This document shows, piece by piece, positions 7,537 to 13,429 of a stretch of 26,983 bases of DNA; the stretch's first letter is position 1; each line of letters begins with the position of its first letter. The stretch spans positions 1-26,983 of the forward strand of contig CAKSSR010000026.1 in assembly GCA_934489735.1 (NCBI GenBank), written 5' to 3'. This stretch comes from an uncultured Eubacteriales bacterium (GTDB lineage Bacteria > Bacillota > Clostridia > Oscillospirales > Acutalibacteraceae). Both the position numbers and the translations under genes were made by a program. Under the pieces are notes generated by a model. It was not told the DNA's origin and ran no database searches. It saw only the letters and a program-made list of their open reading frames with translations.

Positions 7537-7670
7537 TGGACATTGGAAGCCTAGAAAGCAACTATACTTTTTATGAAGGACATGAGGACGAGAATGAGAT
7601 TGTTCTGCATATCGAAATGGACGGAGAATGTCATCAATTAGAAGGTGTTTTCTCTGATATACTGGTGTGA
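7536..7670 (+). CDS. Short overlapping ORF, possible immunity remnant
   Basis: A 44-codon frame begins with GTG at 7536 and shares one base with the stop codon of the immunity-like gene (TAGTG), a common coupling arrangement. The product opens M-D-I-G-S-L-E-S-N-Y-T-F-Y-E-G-H and is very acidic. It stops just before the decayed insertion-sequence region, so it may be the truncated front part of a second immunity or accessory protein. Function is not recognised. Confidence 0.45.
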   Translation: MDIGSLESNYTFYEGHEDENEIVLHIEMDGECHQLEGVFSDILV

Positions 7671-7740
7671 ACAAGCTCGTAAAAAAAGCAATTAAAAGAA
7701 ACCCCTCTTGATATAGAATATATATCAAAAGGGTAAAATT

Positions 7741-7955
7741 ATGCCAAGAAATTACAGATGCGTAGAACCATATGAAAATGAAATAATAGAGATGAAAAGA
7801 CGAAAATTAACGCATAGACAAATAGCATAGAGGTTGAAGGGATGAATTATGAACAAATTCGAAACTTTTTCAACGGGGAGGACAAAAGAGATCGAATGAT
7901 AGAGGCAGGAAAGATAATTAAAAAGAGAGGTAAACCAAGCAAAAAACAACGATGA
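7741..7955 (+). pseudogene. Decayed IS3-family transposase OrfA
   Basis: From ATG 7741 the frame reads a helix-turn-helix start (M-P-R-N-Y-R then E-N-E-I-I-E-M-K-R-R-K-L-T-H-R-Q-I-A) and stops at 7830. From about 7830 another frame continues in register (N-Y-E-Q-I-R-N-F-F-N, then A-G-K-I-I-K-K-R-G-K-P-S-K) to a stop at 7955. Together these match the small OrfA of IS3-type elements with one frameshift. An inverted repeat just upstream (about 7701-7731, CCCTCTTGATA with TATCAAAAGGG) may belong to the element. No OrfB is present. Confidence 0.6.
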
Positions 7956-8160
7956 GATACCAGTATTTCGAGGAATGTTTGGATACTTGAAAATAAAAGG
8001 CATGACTATCACGGCAGATGCAATACATTGCAAAAAAGAGATTTGTAAAAGGATAATAGAGAAAGGATGGGACATGTTCAGATTAAAAGAAAATCAGAAG
8101 AGTCTGTACAATGATAGTGAAAAATAAAGACAAAAAATTGAAGAGGCTAGCTACTATATT
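7918..8160 (+). pseudogene. Fragment of an ISAs1-type transposase
   Basis: In the frame ending with TAA at 8125-8127 the sequence reads I-P-V-F-R-G-M-F-G-Y-L-K-I-K-G, then T-I-T-A-D-A-I-H-C-K-K-E-I, then K-E-N-Q-K-S-L-Y-N-D. That is the DDE region of ISAs1 (H-repeat associated) transposases, with the aspartate in T-A-D-A. A further piece after the stop in another frame (R-Q-K-I-E-E-A-S-Y-Y-I) resembles the R-I-E-x-R-x-Y-Y block found later in the same proteins, implying an internal deletion. Both ends are missing. Confidence 0.65.
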
Positions 8161-8248
8161 TAGAGAATATAGGAAGATTGAAAACATGGCACTGGATATT
8201 GACTTATTTTTGTATTTGAATTTATGAAACTAGCCTGATCAAATGATG

Positions 8249-8292
8249 AGTTCTCTTAGGATTTGTTTACTAAGAGAGCTTCGTTTTTGTTC
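8249..8292 (+). terminator. Rho-independent terminator
   Basis: AGTTCTCTTAG (8249-8259) pairs with CTAAGAGAGCT (8270-8280), followed by TCGTTTTTGTT. It closes off the insertion-sequence graveyard before the next operon. Confidence 0.75.
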
Positions 8293-8350
8293 AAAATGCC
8301 ACCAATTGGAATGATCTAGGGAGAAAATATGTGAGAAAAAGTTACGAGTG

Positions 8351-8409
8351 TTAAACTTTTGTTAAGTTTTGCAAAAAATATTGACTTGAATATGTACATA
8401 TGATATACT
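8351..8409 (+). promoter_or_regulatory. Promoter of the small-protein operon with paired TTAAx repeats
   Basis: TTGACT (8381-8386) and TATACT (8404-8409) are exactly 17 bp apart, giving a start near 8416. TTAAA (8351-8355) and TTAAG (8362-8366) lie 11 bp apart about 15 bp upstream of the -35, the same repeat type as at 66-103. Confidence 0.65.
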
Positions 8410-8480
8410 AAAACAGTCGGGACAAGAAAGAACGATCTTGTAAAAAATAAAAAGGATATAGGCAAGGAGTGAACAAGTCA

Positions 8481-8693
8481 ATGGGCATTTTGAGTGGAAC
8501 GAGGAGTTTGGCTAAAAAAAGTTTAAATGTGTTTGGAAATGCAATGCTTTGTATGGGCGTAGGTCTTGGAGAAATGGGTTTTGGTTTCGCAATTTCAAGG
8601 GAGGAACCAGTGGATATGAATAATTTGATTTTACAAACATCAGGGTTGATTGTATGTGGAATTGCTTTTAAAGCAGCGTCAGAACTTATTTAA
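8481..8693 (+). CDS. Small two-helix membrane protein, family member 3 (A type)
   Basis: 70-residue paralogue. It begins with basic residues (AKKS), then L-N-V-F-G-N-A-M-L and a long hydrophobic run, a short loop with SREEP, and a second hydrophobic stretch ending GIAFKAASELI. The start at ATG 8481 is preferred because AAGGAG ends 11 bases upstream; a GTG at 8469 overlaps that site. It is first in an operon from the promoter at 8381-8409 and shares the SELI ending with the member at 9067. Confidence 0.7.
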   Translation: MGILSGTRSLAKKSLNVFGNAMLCMGVGLGEMGFGFAISREEPVDMNNLILQTSGLIVCGIAFKAASELI

Positions 8694-8709
8694 AGTAGAG
8701 GGGATAAAA

Positions 8710-8928
8710 ATGACAAATGTATTAAAGAGCAGCATTAACTGGATGGGAAATGGGTTGATTATGTTTGCACCAATTAATCTTAGCATTGCTTTCAATGGTG
8801 GCGTTACTAAGTCCAGTAAGTCTGGTGAAATTATCAAGAAAATAGAAGTTGATAAATGGTTTTATGCAGCTCCTATATTGGGAATAGTTTCAGGTGCTGC
8901 ATTGAAAAAGTTAGCAAGCAAAATGTAA
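8710..8928 (+). CDS. Small two-helix membrane protein, family member 4 (B type)
   Basis: 72-residue paralogue starting at ATG 8710 with AGGGGAT just upstream; the reading frame extends further 5' but overlaps the previous gene without a ribosome site. It opens V-L-K-S-S-I-N-W-M-G-N-G-L-I, has a polar loop rich in Ser/Lys, and ends W-F-Y-A-A-P-I-L-G-I-V-S-G-A-A-L-K-K-L-A-S-K-M. This layout is nearly repeated in the gene at 9302. Confidence 0.7.
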   Translation: MTNVLKSSINWMGNGLIMFAPINLSIAFNGGVTKSSKSGEIIKKIEVDKWFYAAPILGIVSGAALKKLASKM

Positions 8929-9066
8929 AAACTATAATTTTTTTAATATCAGCCTAGGAAATTAGAAGTGTATATATAGGTTAATTAACAAATGAATAGA
9001 AATAGCTATTGCGCAAGCGTGGTAGCTTTAATGAAATTTAGTATAGCTAGAGAGGAAATAAGTAAA

Positions 9067-9282
9067 ATGGAAGAGTCAGTGAGCAAGTTAGAGGTAGTAA
9101 GAAGTATAGGGAAGAAAAGTATAGATGCATTTGGGAATGCTCTTATGGGTGTAGGTGCGTTTTATGCAGAAATTGATGTAGGGGCAATGATCTCAGAAGG
9201 TTTTTGTAGAAAGCCAAGAGTAAAGCCATTGGTGCTTATTACAGGTGGAGTCGCTTGTAAAGCAATATCAGAACTTATTTGA
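9067..9282 (+). CDS. Small two-helix membrane protein, family member 5 (A type)
   Basis: 71-residue paralogue. ATG 9067 follows GAGGA by 10 bases; an upstream in-frame ATG at 8992 lacks a ribosome site and would add 25 unrelated residues. It reads I-G-K-K-S-I-D-A-F-G-N-A-L-M-G and ends G-G-V-A-C-K-A-I-S-E-L-I, closest to the member at 8481. With the next gene it makes a second copy of the A-B pair. Confidence 0.7.
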   Translation: MEESVSKLEVVRSIGKKSIDAFGNALMGVGAFYAEIDVGAMISEGFCRKPRVKPLVLITGGVACKAISELI

Positions 9283-9301
9283 AGTAAAAGGGGAATGAGA
9301 A

Positions 9302-9523
9302 ATGGCAAATATATTAAAGAATAGCATTGAAAAGATGGGATGGGCCTTGGTTGCGGCTGCACCAGTTAGTATTTACGTAGCTAAAGATGGATATGCTCCT
9401 GATGGTTGGGATGAATTTGGTAAGGCTACTGGTCATACAAGGGTTGGTAAATCGTTTTATATATCTCCAATACTAGGGCTGGCTTCAGGAATTGCATTGC
9501 TTAGAGTTGCAGATAGAATGTAA
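9302..9523 (+). CDS. Small two-helix membrane protein, family member 6 (B type)
   Basis: 73-residue paralogue with AAAGGGGA upstream. It opens I-L-K-N-S-I-E-K-M-G-W-A-L-V, has a loop with D-G-Y-A-P-D-G-W-D, and ends F-Y-I-S-P-I-L-G-L-A-S-G-I-A-L-L-R-V-A-D-R-M. It matches the member at 8710 in both hydrophobic segments while the loop has diverged. Here the C-terminal lysine of the signature is replaced by arginine. Confidence 0.7.
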   Translation: MANILKNSIEKMGWALVAAAPVSIYVAKDGYAPDGWDEFGKATGHTRVGKSFYISPILGLASGIALLRVADRM

Positions 9524-9668
9524 AAATAATGATTTTTAGATATAAGTTTAAAGAATTGGAAACATAATGTGAAGATTGATTGGCAAGTGGCTGAGAACTA
9601 GTAGAAATAATTACGGCACGGGCGCAGTAAGGGAAGAAATTGCAGAAGTGCTTTAAGGAATTTTGATA

Positions 9669-9820
9669 AAAAAAGAACCAATTGGTAAGGTAAAAGTAAG
9701 ATATGATAAATAATTTTTATAATAAATGGCTTGATTTTACCAATATGATATGGTATTATATATAAAAAGTATAGCAAGAGCAAGAGTAATAGAAAGATGT
9801 GGTTTGGGCACGAGCCAATT
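9669..9820 (+). repeat. Direct repeat copy 1 (about 152 bp)
   Basis: This copy and 9887-10038 differ at only four positions that I can find. Each begins with an A run and the perfect palindrome ACCAATTGGT, and contains a promoter-like TTGATT, 17 bases, TATTAT. A second, imperfect dyad (ACCAATATGATATGGT) overlaps that promoter. No ORF of note. The two copies flank an IS605-type right end. Confidence 0.8.
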
Positions 9821-9886
9821 GATAAATATCTTTCCGTTAGGAGAGAGTTCCCAAGAACCCTGCGACTTTAGTCGTGGGAGGTTCAG
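9821..9886 (+). mobile_element. Orphan IS200/IS605 right end (omega-RNA-like)
   Basis: 66 bases almost identical to 26891-26956 near the window's end, where they follow a tnpB remnant. The hairpin CGAC-TTTA-GTCG, extended by CCC/GGG and GAACC/GGTTC, is the form of IS605-type right ends, which are also the 3' scaffold of the TnpB guide RNA. There is no tnpB here. The 3' flank, which would be the guide, is the second copy of the direct repeat. Confidence 0.65.
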
Positions 9887-10038
9887 AAAAAAGAACCAAT
9901 TGGTAAGGTAAAAGTAAGATATGATAAATAATTTTTATAACAAATGGCTTGATTTTAGCAATATGATATGGTATTATATATAAAAAGTACAGCAAGAGCA
10001 AGAGTAATAGAAAGATATGGTTTGGGCACGAGCCAATT
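9887..10038 (+). repeat. Direct repeat copy 2 (about 152 bp)
   Basis: Second copy of 9669-9820, in the same orientation, starting exactly at the right-end boundary. In it the operator-like dyad is changed at one base (AGCAATATG for ACCAATATG). Transcription from its promoter-like box would lead into the small gene at 10147. Confidence 0.8.
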
Positions 10039-10146
10039 TATAATAAAAGCCTTATGTATTACATGGGGACCTCACGGACTTGCTAGTGAGAGTGTCAAAA
10101 AAATATTGAAATTAAAAAATTAATGAGACAGAAAGGAAAGAAAATT

Positions 10147-10365
10147 ATGATTAAAGAAAGTTTAAATTCACTTAAAAAAGGTTTAAAAGAGGGACTTGAT
10201 TGGACAGGTACAGGTCTTCTAATATGGACGGGAACAGAGATATATAACGGCGATATTAAAGATCCTATTAATGGAGAAAGCTTTAATTATAAAGACGGTA
10301 TATTATGTCCAGCAGTTGGAATTGCTTCCGGTATCGTTTGTAAGGGAATAGCATCGATCCTTTAA
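10147..10365 (+). CDS. Small two-helix membrane protein, family member 7
   Basis: 72-residue paralogue. ATG 10147 is preferred because AAAGGAAAG lies upstream; an in-frame ATG at 10123 overlaps that site. It has G-L-D-W-T-G-T-G-L-L-I, a loop rich in Asp/Asn/Gly, and ends V-G-I-A-S-G-I-V-C-K-G-I-A-S-I-L. It is closest to the member at 6419. It stands alone between the direct repeats and a terminator. Confidence 0.75.
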   Translation: MIKESLNSLKKGLKEGLDWTGTGLLIWTGTEIYNGDIKDPINGESFNYKDGILCPAVGIASGIVCKGIASIL

Positions 10366-10436
10366 TAATATGTTTAATTAATTTACCGATATTTGATATA
10401 TTTTATCGTTTTGGATTGGAATATTAATTATAATTA

Positions 10437-10479
10437 GGCATGTCTAAAGCAAATGGCTTGGATATGCCGCAATTTTTTT
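10437..10479 (+). terminator. Rho-independent terminator
   Basis: GGCATGTC (10437-10444) pairs with GATATGCC (10461-10468), with an inner AAGC/GGCTT pairing, and is followed by GCAATTTTTTT. It ends the transcript of the gene at 10147. Confidence 0.7.
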
Positions 10480-10484
10480 AAAAT

Positions 10485-10603
10485 GTTAAGTTTTTGTTAA
10501 GTTGACGTAAATCTTATGTAGAAAAAATATAGAAACAGCATTTCAATGATGTTAAAGTTGTTACAAAAAATCAATATACAAGTATAAAAAAATATGATAT
10601 AAT
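10485..10603 (+). promoter_or_regulatory. Regulatory region of the 10717-11410 operon
   Basis: GTTAAG occurs at 10485-10490 and 10496-10501, 11 bp apart, the same repeat as at 66-103 and 8351-8366. Downstream is TATAAT (10598-10603) with a weak TATACA (10575-10580) at 17 bp. The first gene starts at 10717, leaving a leader of about 105 bases. Confidence 0.4.
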
Positions 10604-10716
10604 TATAATTGTAAAGAGGATGGTATTAAAAATATTGTCAGCCATCAACATTTACAATGCAATTTGGTATAGAGTTGATCAGGAAATAATATTTTGAAGA
10701 AGAGGAAGATAAGATT

Positions 10717-10926
10717 ATGATTAAAAAAGCTTTAAATACATTTGGAAATGGTTTTCTTGGGATGGCAGTATTTCAAGTATGTGACTACTGTATTTATCCT
10801 GTTATACAAGATAAAGCTAATGGAGTACTAAGTGTTGGAAAAGGAGTAATTGCTCCTGCGGCAATGTTGCTTTTAGGAGTAGGTTGTAAGACTTTAGCGT
10901 CTTTAGATATACTTGGAAAGGAATAG
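10717..10926 (+). CDS. Small two-helix membrane protein, family member 8
   Basis: 69-residue paralogue with GAGGAAGATAAG before the ATG. It is short at the N-terminus: K-K-A-L-N-T-F-G-N-G-F-L-G-M. The loop holds D-Y-C-I-Y-P. The second hydrophobic segment reads G-V-I-A-P-A-A-M-L-L-L-G-V-G-C-K-T-L-A-S, followed by a short extra tail (LDILGKE). It is the first of three tightly packed paralogues. Confidence 0.75.
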   Translation: MIKKALNTFGNGFLGMAVFQVCDYCIYPVIQDKANGVLSVGKGVIAPAAMLLLGVGCKTLASLDILGKE

Positions 10927-10931
10927 GTATT

Positions 10932-11162
10932 ATGATGGATAAGAATTCTTTTTTAAAAAAGACAAAATCTATAACAAAAAGTAGCTTGGACGTAATTGGA
11001 AGTACCTTTATGTTGTTTTCGGCTTGCTACGTTGGTCGAAATGCTATTTATAAGCCAGTAACTGGTGAAGGCTTTGAGGTTGAAGCTGGTATAGTGGCTC
11101 CATTGACTGCAGGAGTGTTGGGAATAGGTTTCAAAGCTTTAGCTTCGACTTTGAATGTGTAA
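10932..11162 (+). CDS. Small two-helix membrane protein, family member 9
   Basis: 76-residue paralogue five bases after the previous stop; two adjacent ATG codons (10932, 10935) could start it. It reads T-K-S-S-L-D-V-I-G-S-T-F-M-L, has a loop with K-P-V-T-G-E-G-F, and ends G-I-V-A-P-L-T-A-G-V-L-G-I-G-F-K-A-L-A-S-T-L-N-V. The GI/VAP lead-in links it to the previous member. Confidence 0.75.
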   Translation: MMDKNSFLKKTKSITKSSLDVIGSTFMLFSACYVGRNAIYKPVTGEGFEVEAGIVAPLTAGVLGIGFKALASTLNV

Positions 11163-11185
11163 TGCATTTGAAAGGAATTGATATC

Positions 11186-11410
11186 ATGAACAAAGAAAAT
11201 TTAAGGAAAGTAATGAAAGAAAGTATAGATTTGTTTGGCGATGGCTTGATATTTATGGGCACCTATTATGCATGTACCAAAGGAATTGTTAAAGCACTTG
11301 GTAGTGATACTCAAAAAATTCAAAGACCTAACTTTGCTAAATGTTTGTTAGCTCCATTCGTAGCGATTTCATGTGGCTTTAGATGCAAAGAATTAGCATC
11401 AGCATTATAG
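11186..11410 (+). CDS. Small two-helix membrane protein, family member 10
   Basis: 74-residue paralogue. ATG 11186 has AAAGGA nine bases upstream; an earlier ATG at 11162 overlaps the previous stop but has no ribosome site. It reads K-E-S-I-D-L-F-G-D-G-L-I-F-M, a basic loop, and L-L-A-P-F-V-A-I-S-C-G-F-R-C-K-E-L-A-S-A-L at the end. It is last in the operon, with a terminator 20 bases downstream. Confidence 0.75.
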   Translation: MNKENLRKVMKESIDLFGDGLIFMGTYYACTKGIVKALGSDTQKIQRPNFAKCLLAPFVAISCGFRCKELASAL

Positions 11411-11430
11411 AATTATTTTAATCAAGGAAT

Positions 11431-11469
11431 GTCTCACCTATAAATAAACGTAGGTGGGACTATTTTTAT
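11431..11469 (+). terminator. Rho-independent terminator of the small-protein operon
   Basis: GTCTCACCTA (11431-11440) pairs with TAGGTGGGAC (11451-11460) over ten positions with one G-T, followed by TATTTTTAT. Confidence 0.85.
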
Positions 11470-11477
11470 TAATTGGC

Positions 11478-11612
11478 TTGCAACGAATAGAGCAGGATAT
11501 AGAAAAAGTGAAAAATACAAGCGAAGAATTGATAAAAAGACGAGAGGTTTCACGAGTTAAGCGGGAATTGATAGTCAAATACAAGGCTATGGGATACAAA
11601 ATGACAGACTAA
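11478..11612 (+). other. Short ORF or degraded coding remnant
   Basis: A 44-codon frame opening at TTG 11478 gives a charged, helix-like product (I-E-Q-D-I-E-K-V-K-N-T-S-E-E-L-I-K-R) that stops at 11612, with similar-looking codons continuing in frame to another stop near 11666. There is no ribosome site and it lies after a terminator. It looks like the decayed end of a gene, perhaps a transposase or recombinase, but I cannot identify it. Confidence 0.25.
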
Positions 11613-11696
11613 GGAATATTAAGAGAGATTTATGATAAGCAGGAACAAATAATATCTAGGGAATGCTAAGCTGGGGAAAGATAATTTGATGGGGAA

Positions 11697-12311
11697 TTAA
11701 ATATTGAAGAATGAATTGCAAACATTTTCTATACAGTTGTTACCGAGAGTAATATTATTTAATTGAGATATAAATTTATCCCAATTGTCTTCATGTATAC
11801 AGAAGCTAACCCTAACGTTTTCTGCAAATGTTGTATCTATTACTTTACCTTCGCAACAGTATATCAAATTCCTTATTTTTTCGTAATTTTCGTAAAGGCA
11901 TGATATATCAGCTCTAATACATGGCTCTCTTTTTTCTATACCTGCTTCATCCAATGCAAGTTTTGCACACCCAGAGTAAGCTCTCACAAGTCCTCCGGTG
12001 CCAAGTAGAATTCCTCCGAAGTACCTTGTTACAACTATTACTACGTCTGTCAACTCGTTCTTAGTCAGAAGGTCTAATATTGGAGCTCCTGCTGTCTTTG
12101 CTGGTTCTCCATCGTCAGAATATTTCAAAATTTTTGAATCGTTTACTGAATAGGCATAGACATTGTGCTTTGCGTCGTGATTTTTGCTTTTGATATGATT
12201 AATAAATTCAATTGCTTCTTCTTCGCTATTAATTTTTTTCAAGTAAGATATAAATATTGATCTTTTTTCTGTTAATTTACAAGTGACTTCGTTTTTTACA
12301 ACTGTATTCAA
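11697..12311 (-). CDS. yigZ: YigZ/IMPACT family protein (UPF0029)
   Basis: 204-residue protein of the YigZ/IMPACT family, soluble proteins of uncertain role linked in other organisms to translation regulation. The N-terminal domain carries K-R-S-I-F-I-S-Y-L, D-A-K-H-N-V-Y-A-Y, S-D-D-G-E-P-A-K-T-A-G-A-P-I-L and T-R-Y-F-G-G-I-L-L-G-T-G-G-L-V-R-A-Y, all hallmarks of the family. The C-terminal part is the smaller ferredoxin-like domain. Length is normal. The start is a TTG at 12309-12311 with GGGGG about 8 bases upstream; no ATG is near, and the family N-terminus fits this position. It has its own promoter on the minus strand. Confidence 0.9.
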   Translation of the reverse strand: MNTVVKNEVTCKLTEKRSIFISYLKKINSEEEAIEFINHIKSKNHDAKHNVYAYSVNDSKILKYSDDGEPAKTAGAPILDLLTKNELTDVVIVVTRYFGGILLGTGGLVRAYSGCAKLALDEAGIEKREPCIRADISCLYENYEKIRNLIYCCEGKVIDTTFAENVRVSFCIHEDNWDKFISQLNNITLGNNCIENVCNSFFNI

Positions 12312-12338
12312 GAGAAAAACCCCCAGTTTTTTGTTTAT

Positions 12339-12367
12339 AACATATTCCCATGCCTACACTTTGTCAA
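12339..12367 (-). promoter_or_regulatory. Promoter of yigZ
   Basis: On the minus strand TTGACA (12362-12367) and TATGTT (12339-12344) are 17 bp apart. Confidence 0.65.
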
Positions 12368-12404
12368 TAGGGATGGGGAATTTTTTTAATTTTTTAAGTG
12401 GTTT

Positions 12405-12432
12405 CTTAACATTTGCTTGACATTTCCTTGAC
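12405..12432 (-). promoter_or_regulatory. Three 11-bp-spaced GTTAAG/GTCAAG repeats upstream of yigZ
   Basis: On the minus strand GTCAAG (12427-12432), GTCAAG (12416-12421) and GTTAAG (12405-12410) recur every 11 bp. They resemble the repeats at 66-103, 8351-8366 and 10485-10501, and lie about 40 bp upstream of the yigZ -35. They also fall just beyond the rpmE terminator. Confidence 0.45.
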
Positions 12433-12439
12433 AGATACT

Positions 12440-12463
12440 AAAAAAGCGATGCAAGAGCATCGC
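12440..12463 (-). terminator. Rho-independent terminator of rpmE
   Basis: On the minus strand GCGATGC, TCTT, GCATCGC forms a perfect 7-bp stem (12446-12463), followed by TTTTTT (12445-12440). Confidence 0.85.
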
Positions 12464-12510
12464 AAATTAGAAAAAACTATTAATTCTGGCATCCAAACCG
12501 AAAACCAATA

Positions 12511-12714
12511 TTATTGAGATTTACCTAGACGTCTGTTAAATCTATCAACTCGTCCGCCGGTATCTACTAATTTTTGTTTTCCAGTGAAGAAAGGATGACA
12601 TTTTGAACATATTTCAACTGTTAGGTTGTCTTTTGTTGAACTAGTTTCGATTTCGTTACCGCAGGCACATTTTATAGTTGTTTTTTTATATTCTGGATGT
12701 AGATCTTTTTTCAT
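12511..12714 (-). CDS. rpmE: 50S ribosomal protein L31
   Basis: 67-residue L31 of the large ribosomal subunit. The start MKKDLHPEY and the C-terminal F-T-G-K-Q-K-L-V-D-T-G-G-R-V-D-R-F-N-R-R are conserved in the family. Four cysteines (16, 18, 36, 39) form the zinc-binding C-x-C and C-x-x-C pairs, so this is the zinc-containing form that can also serve as a zinc store. A textbook AAAGGAGG lies before the ATG, with a promoter upstream and a perfect terminator downstream, making it a single-gene transcript. Confidence 0.96.
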   Translation of the reverse strand: MKKDLHPEYKKTTIKCACGNEIETSSTKDNLTVEICSKCHPFFTGKQKLVDTGGRVDRFNRRLGKSQ

Positions 12715-12754
12715 TATCTATTCCTCCTTTCCAAAGATTAAATAAATATAAGTC

Positions 12755-12783
12755 ATTATATCATATCCAAAAGGAAATTACAA
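12755..12783 (-). promoter_or_regulatory. Promoter of rpmE
   Basis: On the minus strand TTGTAA (12778-12783) and TATAAT (12755-12760) are 17 bp apart. Confidence 0.75.
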
Positions 12784-13253
12784 TACGTAGGTTTACATTT
12801 CACGATTTTTTAATAATTTTTTCAAACCGGTGCAAGTTGAATTTCAATTATTTTCTTATATTTTTTGATAAATTGATGATTTTTCTATATAGATTATCAA
12901 TAAATTCAAGATAGAGTTGAATAAAAGGCAGCAAGATGCTTAATTTTATTAATATTTTGTTAAATAAAGCAATTTTAAATATTAATATGATAAAATTATA
13001 AAACAGTGAAGGATTTTGAAAGAAAAAGGTGGGTACAGGACAACTAAAATTTTGGAAAATAGACAAAAAAGGTAGTGAAAAGGGCGATGATGATATGTAA
13101 ATGGAAGCTTTGGTTTAGAAAAAAGTGAAAAAAATTAAGAATTTGACAGAAATATTTTAGAAAATGAATGAGAAATAATTGAAATTAATTGATTTTTTTT
13201 AATAGAGCGACTGCAGAGGGTTATCGGTTATTAGATAATTATACATATATTTA
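12784..13253 (+). other. AT-rich intergenic region, no gene seen
   Basis: Between the divergent rpmE promoter and the repeat-gene promoter. Frames on both strands are Phe/Ile/Lys-rich, lack ribosome sites and look like AT-rich noise. A 13-codon frame at about 13087 (M-M-I-C-K-W-K-L-W-F-R-K-K) is too short to support. I see no RNA or repeat signature. Confidence 0.4.
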
Positions 13254-13282
13254 TAGACTTTTATGATATTCTATGATAAAAT
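13254..13282 (+). promoter_or_regulatory. Candidate promoter of the repeat-protein cluster
   Basis: TAGACT (13254-13259) and TAAAAT (13277-13282) are 17 bp apart, about 145 bp before the first repeat-protein start. The only other obvious break in the cluster is a 94-base gap before the fifth gene. Confidence 0.5.
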
Positions 13283-13429
13283 AAATGGTATGATTGTGAT
13301 TAATTTAATTAGAATTTTGTTTAAAACTACGATAATTAATGCAATTTAAAGGAAATGTAATAGAAAGGATAATAGAAAGTTTTCTCTGAGCTGCAGATGG
13401 CAGAGGGTTGCTTTCTGAGGGATTATATT

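Noticed and set aside
9562..9654. Open stretch reading R-L-I-G-K-W-L-R-T, faintly like a group II intron reverse transcriptase
   Set aside because: Fewer than 30 codons, and the similarity ends after the first eight residues.
9669..10038. CRISPR array
   Set aside because: Only two repeats, each about 152 bp, with a 66-bp insertion-sequence end between them.
12678..13066. Two opposing frames between rpmE and the repeat cluster
   Set aside because: Phe/Ile-rich products of AT-rich DNA with no start signals.
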